64,000 nt of DNA from Gimesia fumaroli (GTDB taxonomy: Bacteria; Planctomycetota; Planctomycetia; Planctomycetales; Planctomycetaceae): NCBI RefSeq assembly GCF_007754425.1, contig NZ_CP037452.1, positions 3,571,164 through 3,635,163 on the forward strand, written 5' to 3'. The translations under genes and the position numbers were made by a program. Positions 9,085-21,877 of the stretch are shown piece after piece. Positions within the stretch are counted from its first letter, which is position 1, and each line of letters begins with the position of its first letter. A model generated the notes under the pieces. The model did not search any database and was not told where the DNA came from. It saw nothing but the letters and a program-made list of their open reading frames with translations.

Positions 9085-10791
9085 TCATTGGTTAGCCGGT
9101 TCCTCTGACTTTACTTCGGTCGGAGGAGGCTGTGGGCTATCTGCATTGGAACCTGCTGCTGGTGTCTCAGGTTCTGTTGGTTGTTCAGGAGTATCACCTG
9201 CGGGGGCAGGCTGATTTTCTGCTGCCGGAGCCGGAGTGTTGGCCGGTTCCACCGGGTTTGCTTCTGTTCCTGCGGCGGGGGCTGGAGTGGCGTTAGTGCC
9301 ATCAGCGGGTGTTGCGGAAGCATCCGTAGCAGGTTCACCCGGGGGCGGGTTACCGCCTGCTGTTTCCGCCATCATGTCCCCTTCTGGAGGAACATACGGT
9401 TTATACAAAGTCATGAGTCCGGCAATGGTCACCACTGCCAGTTCCGGGTCACTTAAAGCGGCGTCACGCAGGCCTTGATTTCCGAGACCTGGTGTCTGTC
9501 CCATTCCCGGTAGTCCTCCAGCTTCTTCAGCAAATCCGGAACCACCCCCTGCAGGGTTTCCAAAGTCAGCTGCACCAAAATCACCGCCAGTGCCAAAGTC
9601 ACCGCCGGCTCCCATACCGCCAGCACCACCTCGGCGTCCTTTGCCCCCACCCTGTAGAGTGGCAATAGGGTTCTTGTCATCATCAAACAGGTCTGCGCGT
9701 TGAACGCGGACGATTTCCACGGGCCAAGGCATACTGGATAACTGGGCCAGTAGATGCGGGAGTTTTGAAGATTGAATCACGGCTTTGAGATAAAAAGCAC
9801 GGGTTTTGTAGGGAAGTGCTTCATCATCATGGTAGTAACGTTTGAGGTTTTGTGCGCCCTGACCGCCTCCAAAACCACCACCCATCATACCGGGACCATC
9901 CATGGACATGCCGTCCATGCCATCGTCACCGCCTCCGGCAGAACCATCCACGTCGTTCCCAAAGATCTTGGTCAGGTCCATGTCGACATCAATTTGCATC
10001 GTGCCGCCTCTACCATCTCCCATCGCTCCGGCGCGTGCAGGGCCTCCACCGAATCCACCAGGACCTCCTCCCATCATGTCGCCCATGCCGTCCATGCCAC
10101 TCATACCGCCGTCGCCAGCGGGAGCGCTTCCGTCATCACCGACCGTACCGCCGCGCAGTTCAAGCACTGTGATCTGTCGGACGGGCGCTTCGCTGATATT
10201 GGCAGCACTTTTATTGACTTCTGCAATGGCTTTCAGGATGGAACTGACGAGCCAGACATCTTCCTGCGCATCCCACATTTCTTCTGAGGTGGGAGGGAGT
10301 GTTTTCCATTTGTTTATGGGAACATGGGGGATGGTATTCAGACTGATATCAACAGTCCCGGTTCCATCTTCCAGGTTGAATGGATTGGCCAGTTTGTGGG
10401 CACGCATGATTTCAAATTTGTAGGCACTTCGGTAGAGGTTGCGGGGAACACGCGAAATATCACCACGATAAGGCGTGTTCTTCATCAGGGGCGCGATATT
10501 TGAGGGCCAGACGAACAAGCTCTTTTGTTTATCCCAGAGGTATTTATGGGATTGGCCGATGTATTTTTCCTTTTCCTTGTTGATCTCTTTCAGAGCAGTC
10601 GACCAGGTTTCATTAGGTGGATTGGGAGCAACCTGAGCGTCAGTGAACGCTTTATCGATTGCGGATTTTCGCTCATCGATCTCTTTTGCCAGACTGCCGG
10701 TCGCCATGCTCCAGCCGATGACAGGCAGCAGCAGAGCAATAAACAGGATGATCCAGAATTTATGAACAAGAATCGGTTTTAATTTGTCCAT
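9085..10791 (-). CDS. PilO-like inner-membrane protein with Gly/Met- and Pro/Ala-rich tails
   Basis: 568 residues. One N-terminal membrane helix (FWIILFIALLLPVIGWSMA) is followed by a coiled-coil-prone stretch (KEIDERKSAIDKAF), as in PilO/GspM-type proteins. Residues ~230-310 are low-complexity Gly/Met/Asp (GMDGMGDMMGGG); a folded-looking segment (residues ~325-360) ends in LLAQLSSMPWPVEIVRVQRAD; the C-terminal ~110 residues are Pro/Ala/Glu-rich. AGAGGA lies seven bases before ATG 10791. It lies between the PilM-like gene and the 731-residue gene; the PilO comparison rests on layout and operon position, not on motifs. Confidence 0.6.
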   Translation of the reverse strand: MDKLKPILVHKFWIILFIALLLPVIGWSMATGSLAKEIDERKSAIDKAFTDAQVAPNPPNETWSTALKEINKEKEKYIGQSHKYLWDKQKSLFVWPSNIAPLMKNTPYRGDISRVPRNLYRSAYKFEIMRAHKLANPFNLEDGTGTVDISLNTIPHVPINKWKTLPPTSEEMWDAQEDVWLVSSILKAIAEVNKSAANISEAPVRQITVLELRGGTVGDDGSAPAGDGGMSGMDGMGDMMGGGPGGFGGGPARAGAMGDGRGGTMQIDVDMDLTKIFGNDVDGSAGGGDDGMDGMSMDGPGMMGGGFGGGQGAQNLKRYYHDDEALPYKTRAFYLKAVIQSSKLPHLLAQLSSMPWPVEIVRVQRADLFDDDKNPIATLQGGGKGRRGGAGGMGAGGDFGTGGDFGAADFGNPAGGGSGFAEEAGGLPGMGQTPGLGNQGLRDAALSDPELAVVTIAGLMTLYKPYVPPEGDMMAETAGGNPPPGEPATDASATPADGTNATPAPAAGTEANPVEPANTPAPAAENQPAPAGDTPEQPTEPETPAAGSNADSPQPPPTEVKSEEPANQ

Positions 10792-10889
10792 CGGGTTGTC
10801 CTCTGCTCTTTTCCCAAGAGGTATAAAGTCGCGTAATCAATTTTAAAGTGAGTCGTGTTTTTCAGTCTTGTCTGTCCGAAATACTTTGA

Positions 10890-13004
<2,115 letters not shown>

Positions 13005-13678
13005 GTGACTGGTCACTCCTACTTTCTGGAAATACCTGAATCAGTGCTTACCAGATTGAACCGGAAATGTTTCCGAAGTTTAATGAACGAGATGATGTTA
13101 CGCTGACTGACCGGAATCGATTCAGACTCGCGAAATTGTATCAGATTTTATTAGTCGCAGTTAGATAGGCTAAGGGAATTATTTCAGATTACACAATCCG
13201 CTAACATAAGGCTATCACAGGATTTCGTATAAAGTCAATGAAATAGTGGATGTTTGAAAACGACTTCATAAAAATTAATGAGCCACTCGCTCCCTTTTTG
13301 TCTGTTCAATTGGTTTTTACCCTGTGATTTCCTGCCGCAATCCTATCCGTTTTGAGCTCATTCAATTAATTGGACGAGCGGCAAAATCAATCAGTTCCCA
13401 CTAAGTCACTTTTTATTACGGTTTTATCAGTTTTTTTGATGGATTCTTCAATTAGTTTTTTATAGATATCTGTTCGTGTGTTTATTGTCCTGCGTTCAAA
13501 ACCGGATTTGACTAAGTATAAGTTACCCTGTGATTTGTGATTTCTGGAGGGTGTGGGATACCGCGCTATAGATACTCAGTCCGAGTTTGCTTATGCTAAA
13601 CTGAGTCAGAGAAGGAACCGGACTCTTTCTCACACGTACAGATTGAATGTTATTACGTTTCTAAAGTATTGTGACACA
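13005..13678. other. Divergent intergenic region, no gene seen
   Basis: About 670 AT-rich bases between the divergent pilM-like and GH38-like genes, so it should hold both promoters. I see no convincing open frame, RNA gene or strong hairpin. In-frame codons upstream of 13679 exist but have no ribosome site and read as noise. Confidence 0.5.
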
Positions 13679-16573
13679 ATGACATACAATGATATAGTTG
13701 TTTTGATCCCCTGCCACAGTCTTGAAGATTTCCCGACGGAACTGGAAGAAAAAGACGCCGAGAGCCTGCTGAATGCTTTTGCAGTGGCCTGGCATCCTGA
13801 ACTTTTGGCCTCGTCGCGAGTCATTCCGAGCTGGCATCGCTCCGATGAGCCTCCCCAGTTTCTGGCGGACCGTTTATTATTGGTTCCTAAAACCTCCGAA
13901 GACTGGCTGCCTTACGGCTGGATTGAAGAAGCGGAGTCTAATGGGGCCACCGTTGTCAGTGGCAAGATTCACCGGGACGAGATGGCTGCCGCGGCGTTAG
14001 AACCGTTGCACGCGGAGGCAGAATCTGCTTCTGAATCGGAGTTATCAGCCGAACTGGTTGCTGACTTTTATGCGCTTGGCCTGTGTTACATTCAATTAGA
14101 GTTATTGACGCGGTGCATGCATCATTTCAGTAGTCTGGATGAAGCGACCATACAACGGGAAGCGATCGCGGCCGCTGACGCGGCGCTGGCCAATGATAAC
14201 GAAGCCGCCCGAGCCCATCTCAAAGGATGCTTCGAAGTCCTGCTTGAGAATCGTGAGCGGTTTTATCCCATCGACTGTTATTTAATTGACTTGTGTCTGG
14301 TCACCCCGGAGTGGGCCAATGATGCGCTCAAGGCGGCGATTGCGGATGAACAACCTCTTAACTTGCTGCTCACCGCTGACGATCTGGAAACGATCTCCCA
14401 GGAACGTCCTGAGTTGACGGAAATTCTGAAAGCAAGTTGTCAGAATCAGGAGACCGAAGTCATCGGGGGTGAGCAGGATCAAATTGCCACACCGGTTGTT
14501 CCTGTAGAGTCGTTGATCTGGCAGTTGAATTCAGGGACACGCAAAATTCAGGAACTCACCGGTCGCACTCCGACGACCTGGGCGCGGCGTCGCTTTGGTC
14601 TGGCTTCCATTCTGCCAATGTTACTGCATCGCTTCGGCTTCCATTCCGCCCTGCATCTGGTTTTGGATGATGGTATTTATCCCGATTATGAGCAGAGTAA
14701 AATTCACTGGGAAGGTGCAGACGGAACGATTCTGGATGCGTTTTCCCGAATCCCCATGTCGGCGGAAGGTTCAGCCGGTTATCTGCGGTTTCCGCAGCGG
14801 ATGGCAGAATCGATGGAAGAAGATCAGGTCGGGGCGCTGATGTTTGCCCACTGGCCTGATGTGAAATCCCCCTTTTTTGAAGACTTTAAACGCATTCATC
14901 GCTATGCCCCGGTGCTGGGCAGCTTTGTTTTGTTAAATGACTTTTTTCAAAATACAGAGTCGTCAGGTCGGCATTCTTCCTATGATGCGCGGGAATACCT
15001 GTCTCCCTTTCTGAGTCAACTTGTGGCGATGAGAAAGCCGAATCCACTCAGCCGTTTTATCGCACACTATCAGAGGCACGATGAATTGACGGCGGGGCTC
15101 TGGTTTCATTCCGTTTCCAAAGCCATCTACGGACAAGCCATTCAAGACGAAGCATTGCAAAAAGTTGAGCGGGATGTGGAACAGGGACACCCGGATGCGG
15201 AAGCGGAACAGATTCAAAGTGCGGTGACCGCGCTAGAAGGATTTCGCCAGGCGGGCGAAGCAAAGCTCGCGGAAATCATTCTTCAGGGAGCCGCACAGCA
15301 GAGCGGAGTGTTATTATTGAACTCGCTTTCGTTTTCCAGAAAAGTGGTCGTTGATCTGCCCGAATTTCCCCATGAACCAGTTGCTCAGGATGCAGTCAAA
15401 GCCACACAGTTCGATGAGCGACATAAGAAAGCGGTCGTGGAAATACCTGGTGCCGGGTTTATCTGGCTTCAGCCTGGTACGTCTCCGGCAGCACCAGCCA
15501 AAAGTCATGTTCCTATTGCGGAGCCTCTGTTGCTGCGGAACGAATTCTTTGAAGTGCATATTCATGAAGAGACCGGGGGCATTGCCCAGATCAAAGAATA
15601 TGGTCGAAAGCCGAACCGTCTCAGCCAGCAGTTAGCCTATCGTTTTCCCTATCAACGCACGATTTCTACTCCCGGTGCCTTGGGCGACCTCGAAGAGAAG
15701 ACCCCCTACTCTGCGATTCGGAATGTCAATGCAGAGCTCGCCTGTGCGGGGCCCGGCATGGGAGAAATCGTAACCACCGGCGAAATTTATGACCAGGTCA
15801 GCGACACGACGCTGGCATCGTTCCGTCAGACATATCAGCTCTGGCGCGGGCGTCCGATTCTAGATGTAAAAATCGAGCTGGATGTGCAGACCATGCCTGA
15901 CGGGAACCCCTGGGATCACTATTATGCAGCGCGCTTTGCCTGGGGCGACAGTACAGCCTCTCTGACACGGTCTCTCTTGGAAAGTGCGCATGCCTTTCAG
16001 GGGGAACGCTTTGAAAGCCCGCATTATTTTGAGATTGCAGAAGGCGAAGAACGGGTGACTATTTTGAATCATGGGCTGCCGTTTCATCGTAAAACCGGGC
16101 CACGGATGCTCGATAGCATGCTGGTTGTGGAAGGCGAAACGAAACGGGAGTTTTCCTTTTCGATTGCCGTGAATCAGAATTTCCCGATGCAGCTGGCCCG
16201 GAATGTCATGGTGCCTGCAGGACAGGTTTCCAGTCAGGTCGGCCCTCCGCGAATGGGCGAAAAGGGATGGCTGTTTCATGTTTCAGCCAGTAATGTCCAA
16301 CTGACACGTGTGCTGGACTTGTTACCTCCGGAAGGAGATTCGTCGAACGAAGCGTCTGGAGCTAAAAGTGGTTTTGCCGTGCGTCTGATGGAAACCGAAG
16401 GCATGCATCGCTCTGTAAAATTACGTTGTTATAAATCTCCCGTCAGTGCCCGTCAGCGCGATTTTCACGGGAAGACCGTTGTTGAACTTCCCATTGAAGA
16501 GGACGCGGTTCTGGTCGAGATGTCACAGTATGAGATTGCCGAAATTGAAATCCTGTTCGAGGAGCAAGCGTAA
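13679..16573 (+). CDS. Large GH38-like (alpha-mannosidase-type) protein
   Basis: 964 residues from ATG 13679; an upstream in-frame extension to 13553 reads as noise. The middle (residues ~280-470) has features like a glycoside-hydrolase/deacetylase barrel (LASILPMLLHRFGFHSALHLVLDD, FAHWPDVKSPFFEDF). The region after about residue 600 resembles the beta-sandwich C-terminal part of GH38 mannosidases (LLRNEFFEVHIHEETGGI, then RQTYQLWRGRPILDVKIELD). No signal peptide is visible. I cannot point to the catalytic Asp, so enzymatic activity is uncertain. It is followed three bases later by cmk, probably co-transcribed. Confidence 0.55.
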   Translation: MTYNDIVVLIPCHSLEDFPTELEEKDAESLLNAFAVAWHPELLASSRVIPSWHRSDEPPQFLADRLLLVPKTSEDWLPYGWIEEAESNGATVVSGKIHRDEMAAAALEPLHAEAESASESELSAELVADFYALGLCYIQLELLTRCMHHFSSLDEATIQREAIAAADAALANDNEAARAHLKGCFEVLLENRERFYPIDCYLIDLCLVTPEWANDALKAAIADEQPLNLLLTADDLETISQERPELTEILKASCQNQETEVIGGEQDQIATPVVPVESLIWQLNSGTRKIQELTGRTPTTWARRRFGLASILPMLLHRFGFHSALHLVLDDGIYPDYEQSKIHWEGADGTILDAFSRIPMSAEGSAGYLRFPQRMAESMEEDQVGALMFAHWPDVKSPFFEDFKRIHRYAPVLGSFVLLNDFFQNTESSGRHSSYDAREYLSPFLSQLVAMRKPNPLSRFIAHYQRHDELTAGLWFHSVSKAIYGQAIQDEALQKVERDVEQGHPDAEAEQIQSAVTALEGFRQAGEAKLAEIILQGAAQQSGVLLLNSLSFSRKVVVDLPEFPHEPVAQDAVKATQFDERHKKAVVEIPGAGFIWLQPGTSPAAPAKSHVPIAEPLLLRNEFFEVHIHEETGGIAQIKEYGRKPNRLSQQLAYRFPYQRTISTPGALGDLEEKTPYSAIRNVNAELACAGPGMGEIVTTGEIYDQVSDTTLASFRQTYQLWRGRPILDVKIELDVQTMPDGNPWDHYYAARFAWGDSTASLTRSLLESAHAFQGERFESPHYFEIAEGEERVTILNHGLPFHRKTGPRMLDSMLVVEGETKREFSFSIAVNQNFPMQLARNVMVPAGQVSSQVGPPRMGEKGWLFHVSASNVQLTRVLDLLPPEGDSSNEASGAKSGFAVRLMETEGMHRSVKLRCYKSPVSARQRDFHGKTVVELPIEEDAVLVEMSQYEIAEIEILFEEQA

Positions 16574-16576
16574 CCG

Positions 16577-17239
16577 ATGATCGTGACGATTGATGGCCCT
16601 GCAGGATCGGGAAAAAGTACTGCGGCCCGCGGTTTAGCCAAGCGTCTGGGGTTTGAGTTTCTTGATACCGGCGCCATGTATCGTTGCGTTGCCTGCGGAG
16701 TACTGCAGAAAAATGTGGACCCGGCGGATGAGCAGGCAGTGACGCACGTCAGTCAGCAGATCAAGATTACGTTTTCAGGTGATCGGGTGCTGCTCGACGG
16801 AGAAGATGTCTCAGCGGCGATTCGCACTCCCGATGTGACAGACGCTGCTTCGGTGGTTGCGCAGTATCCTGCGGTGAGGCAGGAACTGGTACGTCTGCAA
16901 CAGCGGGCTGCAGAGGGCGTGGATATTGTCAGCGAAGGTCGGGACCAGGGAACCGTGGTGTTCCCGGATGCATTCTGCAAGGTGTTCCTGATCGCCGATC
17001 CTGAGGAGCGGGCTCGTCGCAGACATGAAGAGCTGGTGGCACAGGGGAAGCAGATTACCTTAGAGGCGATATTGCAGCAAATCAATGAACGTGATCAGCG
17101 CGATGAACAACGCACCGTCGCCCCGTTAAAACCGGCCGACGATGCGGTTGAGATCAATACGTCCCGTTTGACAATCGATGAAGTGATTGATCAACTGGAG
17201 CAGCTTGTTCGTTCTCGGATCAACTCAGAATCACATTGA
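16577..17239 (+). CDS. cmk: Cytidylate kinase
   Basis: 220 residues; phosphorylates CMP/dCMP with ATP. It begins MIVTIDGPAGSGKSTAARGL (P-loop at residues 7-14), followed by FLDTGAMYRCVA, the EGRDQGTVVFPDA segment that binds CMP, and the lid-type RARRRHEEL stretch with QINERDQRDEQR. Length is standard for the family. ATG 16577 lies three bases after the previous stop. Confidence 0.96.
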   Translation: MIVTIDGPAGSGKSTAARGLAKRLGFEFLDTGAMYRCVACGVLQKNVDPADEQAVTHVSQQIKITFSGDRVLLDGEDVSAAIRTPDVTDAASVVAQYPAVRQELVRLQQRAAEGVDIVSEGRDQGTVVFPDAFCKVFLIADPEERARRRHEELVAQGKQITLEAILQQINERDQRDEQRTVAPLKPADDAVEINTSRLTIDEVIDQLEQLVRSRINSESH

Positions 17240-17263
17240 TGATTTATTTTCGGGTTCTGAAGA

Positions 17264-18415
17264 TCAGAACTGGAGTGTCAATGTTACCGTCGTGCGGCTG
17301 TCCATCAGATCTTTGCGACCTGTGATGGGAAATTCCCAGACACCGGCGACCGACAGGCAACGGTTCATGCGGTAGTTCGCTCCAAAGGCAGTCGAGATAA
17401 AGTTGTTGCCAGCGACATTCGTTGAACCCAGGTTGATCCAGTCTCCCCCTTCAATATTCAGGGGCAGTGCCTGACCGCTTTTGGTGTAGACGATGCCGTT
17501 CAGCTCAGCGACGGCTGACAGCTTGCTTGTGATAGGGTGATCGTAGTGCACGCTATAATAGATGGATTGTGATTCTTCGGCAGTGTCGCCGGGGACATGG
17601 TAACCGGTGGAAGCAATCAGGTGCCCGCAGCCAATCTGTTTACCCAGAGAGAGGTACGGTGTCCAGACACTGTCGCCATTTCCCTGAAAGACGCGGCTGC
17701 TTCCATTTGTGGCTTCGTAAATCAGGCCACCTGAGAGCAGGAACTGATTTTCGACATCTCGGATCAGCACGTATTTTAGCCCCAGGCCGATGTCGGACCA
17801 GCCTGTGGAATTACCAACACCCCGGGTTTGCAGTGTATTGTAGCCGTCTTTCACGGCAATCACAGAGAGTCGTTCGTTTAAAGCGATTCCAAGTTGGAGG
17901 GCGTAAACCTGCAGGTCCCCTGCACCAAGTACGGGTGTTTGGGAGTCAATCATTTGATTGATAAAGATGCCTCTCACGTAAGTCAGTGAGCGCGGATCAA
18001 TTGACCAGACGGGATTGCTGACAGGCATGACAAAGTCATCAAAACACCGATCGCTGGGAAACTTATTCAAGAGCGGAATTCGATCACAGAGTGTACAGGC
18101 ATTGCAATCGCATGACTGACAGTTACAGGCCGATGCCTGCGCACTGCACGTCGGACACGAGCATGGCTGCTGTGCAGGGAGAGAAATTGGTTGCTCTCCC
18201 GTTGGTGTCTGGATGAATTGAGTCTCTGGTTCGGTGACAGAATTCAGGGTGTCAGGAGGATCGATAGCAGGAGGCGCGGGTGCCGCTTCTCCTTCATAGA
18301 CTCCATTGGAGAAGACGTCAGAAAGCGTCTGAGGCTCTGCAGGTCCTGCGGCATAAATTGCCGAATTAATCAGGCTGCACGAAACTGTGATCAGTACAAT
18401 CGGCGCGAACCTCAT
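17264..18415 (-). CDS. Exported beta-rich outer-membrane-type protein with Cys-rich linker
   Basis: 383 residues from ATG 18415, which has GGAGGGGG five bases upstream. A signal peptide (MRFAPIVLITVSCSLINSA) is followed by a Pro-rich stretch. Residues ~83-112 hold about ten cysteines in CxC/CxxC spacing (CSCPTCSAQASACNCQSCD). The C-terminal ~250 residues alternate hydrophobic and polar strands ending in TVTLTLQF, with a terminal Phe as in many outer-membrane barrels. No named family. The Cys cluster could bind metal or form disulfides. Confidence 0.6.
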   Translation of the reverse strand: MRFAPIVLITVSCSLINSAIYAAGPAEPQTLSDVFSNGVYEGEAAPAPPAIDPPDTLNSVTEPETQFIQTPTGEQPISLPAQQPCSCPTCSAQASACNCQSCDCNACTLCDRIPLLNKFPSDRCFDDFVMPVSNPVWSIDPRSLTYVRGIFINQMIDSQTPVLGAGDLQVYALQLGIALNERLSVIAVKDGYNTLQTRGVGNSTGWSDIGLGLKYVLIRDVENQFLLSGGLIYEATNGSSRVFQGNGDSVWTPYLSLGKQIGCGHLIASTGYHVPGDTAEESQSIYYSVHYDHPITSKLSAVAELNGIVYTKSGQALPLNIEGGDWINLGSTNVAGNNFISTAFGANYRMNRCLSVAGVWEFPITGRKDLMDSRTTVTLTLQF

Positions 18416-18594
18416 GTATTCCCCCTCCTGGAAATGAGATGTTTGAGCGTTTTTTCGCCTGTGATGAGAAGATTCCGTTCCTCTCTCAATACATATCGGC
18501 CATTCCAAATTGTGAATATAGGTGTATAAGCTGAAGTTTATTTGTTTTTCGTAATTGAATGGAAATACTGCATGAGAGAGCCGTCCATAAAAAA

Positions 18595-18617
18595 ATGCAC
18601 GTCGAGTCGACGTGCAT
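18595..18617 (-). terminator. Intrinsic terminator after the sigma-54 regulator
   Basis: ATGCACGTCG and CGACGTGCAT form a perfect 10-bp stem around AGT. On the minus strand a run of T follows (plus-strand A run 18589-18595). It is 32 bases past the regulator's stop. Confidence 0.88.
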
Positions 18618-18648
18618 AGGGTTTGGGTTCAAGTTTGAGGACAACTGA

Positions 18649-20043
18649 TTAGTGCATCAGCTGCTTTTCAAAATCGATATCGTATTTTTTCATTTTCTTA
18701 TACAGCGTGGTGCGATTGATGCCCAGTGCCTTGGCTGTATTCTGGCGGTTCCAGCCATTCGCTTCCAGTGCTTCGATAATGATTTGACGTTCCGGATTGG
18801 CCAGCGCCGTTTTCAGGGAACCCGTTCCCATGCGATTGTCTGCTGACAGTGCATAGGCTTGTTCCTGTCGAATTTGTTCGGGCAGATCATGGACTCGGAT
18901 GTACTCCCCTTTGGTCAACACGACCGAGCGCTCGATCACGTTGATCAGTTCGCGCACATTACCGGGCCAGGAATATTTAAGCATGGCCTGGATCGCAGAG
19001 GCATCAAAACCTTTGATTGATTTGCCAATTTGTTCGTTGTAAACCTTGAGGTAGTGCTCGATCAGAAGCGGGATATCGCTCATGCGTTCTCTGAGAGCAG
19101 GTTGTGTCAATGTAATGACATTGATCCGGTAGTAAAGGTCCTGCCTGAACTCTCCTTTGGCGACCATATCTTCCAGATTCTGGTTGGTTGCCAAAATGAG
19201 TCGAATATCAACGGTGTGCGTTTTGTTATCGCCGACCGCTTCGAATTCATGATCCTGTAAAACGCGCAGTAATTTCACCTGCAGACTGGGAGAAGCGGTG
19301 GCAATCTCGTCCAGGAACAGCGTGCCGCCGTCTGCCTGCAGAAATTTACCAATTTTATCGTGTGTCGCGCCAGTGAAGGAGCCGGCTTTATGTCCGAACA
19401 GTTCGCTTTCCAGTAAGCTGTCGGGAAGTGCACCGCAAGCGACTTCCACAAAGGGCTGGTTACAGCGGTCGCTGAGTTGATGAATGGCTCGCGCGGTCAT
19501 CGTTTTTCCGGTTCCATTTTCACCCAGAATTAAAACGGTGGTTCGCGTATCAGCCACACTCTCGATCAGGTCGAACATTTTCTGCATCTTGTAGTCCTGG
19601 CCGACAATATTTGCCAGTCCAAAACGCTGATCGAGTTGCGCTTTGAGTGTTTTGTTTTCTTCGACGACCTGTCTCTGGTCCAGACAGCGTTCAATCGCCA
19701 GACTGAGTTCTTCGTCGATGACCGGTTTGGTCAGGTATTCAAACGCGCCCAGACGAATGGCTTCGACGGCACTTTCGATAGTTCCATAACCGGTCAGCAT
19801 GATCACGGCTGTGTCTGGTGCGTTTTCTTTCGCCCATTCGAGCAGATGAAAGCCATCCTGGTCTGGCAGGTTGACATCGCAGACGACTACCTGAAAAGGG
19901 AATTCTTTTAAACGTTCGATCGCATCCAGGCAAGTCAGCGATGTTTCGGTGCGATGCCCCAGGCTACGCAAATAGTCGGCCATTGCTTCCAGAATGTATT
20001 GATCGTCGTCAACTACCAGTAATGAACCAGAATTTGTCTTCAT
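18649..20043 (-). CDS. NtrC-family sigma-54-dependent response regulator
   Basis: 464 residues from ATG 20043 ([15 protein letters not shown]). Residues 1-120 are a receiver domain with the acidic pocket VDDD and phospho-Asp in [13 protein letters not shown] central AAA+ domain follows, with Walker A GENGTGKT, Walker B-type [10 protein letters not shown], and the sigma-54 loop written GSFTGA instead of GAFTGA. The C-terminal Fis-type helix-turn-helix reads [22 protein letters not shown]. It activates sigma-54 promoters in response to a partner kinase that is not in this window. A strong terminator follows. Confidence 0.93.
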   Translation of the reverse strand: MKTNSGSLLVVDDDQYILEAMADYLRSLGHRTETSLTCLDAIERLKEFPFQVVVCDVNLPDQDGFHLLEWAKENAPDTAVIMLTGYGTIESAVEAIRLGAFEYLTKPVIDEELSLAIERCLDQRQVVEENKTLKAQLDQRFGLANIVGQDYKMQKMFDLIESVADTRTTVLILGENGTGKTMTARAIHQLSDRCNQPFVEVACGALPDSLLESELFGHKAGSFTGATHDKIGKFLQADGGTLFLDEIATASPSLQVKLLRVLQDHEFEAVGDNKTHTVDIRLILATNQNLEDMVAKGEFRQDLYYRINVITLTQPALRERMSDIPLLIEHYLKVYNEQIGKSIKGFDASAIQAMLKYSWPGNVRELINVIERSVVLTKGEYIRVHDLPEQIRQEQAYALSADNRMGTGSLKTALANPERQIIIEALEANGWNRQNTAKALGINRTTLYKKMKKYDIDFEKQLMH

Positions 20044-21128
20044 TGAATATGTCTCGCCCAAAGTGTCCATGTAATGCTGCAATCGTCGTACAGCTTGTGT
20101 TGGTTGTGAATAATCAGTGTTGTGTCTCTTGGATTCACAATAATGAAATTGAAAATCTGCTTAGTATGCTTCACAAAATCAATCATTGATTTTGATGGAG
20201 CAAAATGCCGGATGCGTTTTTTCCTCAATACAAATGAGGAAACCGATCCGCGCTTTCATGCCAGACAAGGTTGCTACCTGATCGGTAAACGCCCTCGCCC
20301 ATCAATCAAACTGGGAGGCAAACATTAATGAAGGGATATTGAAAACATAGGACACAAGTTTCGAACAGGCAACATGCGAACGACAAGGACTGTTGTTTTT
20401 GAGAATCAGATGTTGCTGATTTCCGCGTGACGCGCTGTTGAAAGAGGTAAAAAGGCCTCAGAATTCCGATTGAAACCAGCTTAAGAACCGGCTTATACCG
20501 ATTTCAAGGGTCGTACGACTCTGTTAACAGTGTGGGGCAGCGCTGAATGGTTGCTATATTCGTTACCAGGAGCAGATAGGACATATTTGCTACGAACGAC
20601 AGCAAATCCCCCGTTTTGCCGAGTTTCACCGGAATTGGCTCAATGAGTCGTGGGGGAAGACGCTGATAAAATTCAAACGGAGGATTGTGCTCAACAGCGC
20701 CCAAGTTGCTTCCAGATAAGGCAAATGGGGAGCTTGCTCTGGTTTTTCGCTGAGAATTAGCTTTGCGAGCGAAGATTTACCATCAGATAGCGAATGATAA
20801 CTGTAAACAGAGCCTTGAGATGGTGTCCCTGTACTGCTACTATTGGGACTTTGGATGAACGATTCCAGACGATCTTACGGGATTCGGCCGGCCTTCGATT
20901 GAGGATGAGAGATCGGAAGGCTTCTAAGTCGCGGTACCGTCGGCTGAAATTCGAGCCGGGATCAAGGGTGTTTTGTGTCCCGGAAGCGAATTATCGAGTG
21001 TATTTCCCTATATTCAGGGTGTTTGTTAACAGAAGATAGCCTCTCTAGTACAGGCTCCTCATCGTGATTATGGCCGGAGTTTGCCTGTTTATAAGCTGGT
21101 CCCGGTAAAAGAAAGTGGGAGTTGTCCG
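20044..21128. other. 1.1-kb intergenic region, no gene supported
   Basis: Between the divergent regulator and phosphoesterase genes. Short open frames (for example near 20504-20704 minus and 20794-21039 plus) have no ribosome sites and read as noise. An inverted AGCCT/AGGCT pair near 21040-21060 is weak. It presumably holds promoters for both sides. Confidence 0.45.
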
Positions 21129-21875
21129 TTGTTAAGAGCGATCATTAGTGATATTCACGGTAATCTTGAAGCGTTGGAAGCTGTTTTGGCTGACATTGAC
21201 CGCCGTGAAATCAGTGAGATTTATTGCCTGGGTGATATCATTGGCTATGGGCCGAATCCACGGGAATGTATCGATCTGGTTCGAAAGCGCTGCAAGAAAT
21301 CTCTGCTGGGAAACCACGATCAGGCAGCTTTGTTCGATCCGGAAGGGTTCAACGCAGGCGCAGAACGGGCGATTTTCTGGACGCGACGCATGCTGGAAAC
21401 AGGCGATGCCTCTAAGAATCAGGATCGCTGGGATTTTCTGGGGGAACTTCCCCGCATGATTCGCGAAGACAAACTTCTTTTTGTGCACGGCTCTGCTCGT
21501 AATCCACTCAATGAATATGTCTTTCCGGAAGACATTTATAACCAGCGAAAAATGGAACGCATTTTCGGACTGGTGGATCAATACTGTTTTCAAGGTCACA
21601 CGCATATTCCCGGTGTATTTACCGAGAGTATGAATTTCCTTTCACCAGAGGAAGTGGAAAACGTGTATCCGTTTGGTCCGGAAAAATTTCTGGTGAATGT
21701 CGGTTCGGTCGGGCAACCGCGTGATGCGGACAATCGCTCTTCTTATGTCATTATTGATGATGAAAAAGTGACCTTCTGCAGAGTCGACTACGATTTTACA
21801 GCTACCGCAGAAAAGATTTACGAAATTTCTGATTTAGATAACTTCTTGGGCGACCGTCTGCGAGATGGTCGATAA
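21129..21875 (+). CDS. Calcineurin-like metallophosphoesterase (YfcE/MJ0936-type)
   Basis: About 248 residues. The dimetal motifs are clear: AIISDIHGN (DxH) at the N-terminus, [11 protein letters not shown] (GDxxxYG), SLLGNHD (GNHD), and a late FQGHTHIPG (GHTH). The family cleaves phosphodiesters or phosphomonoesters; the substrate is unknown. I choose TTG 21129, with GTGGGAG seven bases before it, over an earlier TTG at 21081. It abuts yidC (2-base gap). Confidence 0.85.
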   Translation: MLRAIISDIHGNLEALEAVLADIDRREISEIYCLGDIIGYGPNPRECIDLVRKRCKKSLLGNHDQAALFDPEGFNAGAERAIFWTRRMLETGDASKNQDRWDFLGELPRMIREDKLLFVHGSARNPLNEYVFPEDIYNQRKMERIFGLVDQYCFQGHTHIPGVFTESMNFLSPEEVENVYPFGPEKFLVNVGSVGQPRDADNRSSYVIIDDEKVTFCRVDYDFTATAEKIYEISDLDNFLGDRLRDGR

Positions 21876-21877
21876 CA

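Noticed and set aside
20794..21039. 81-codon frame in the 1.1-kb spacer
   Set aside because: No ribosome site and an Arg-rich noise-like translation.
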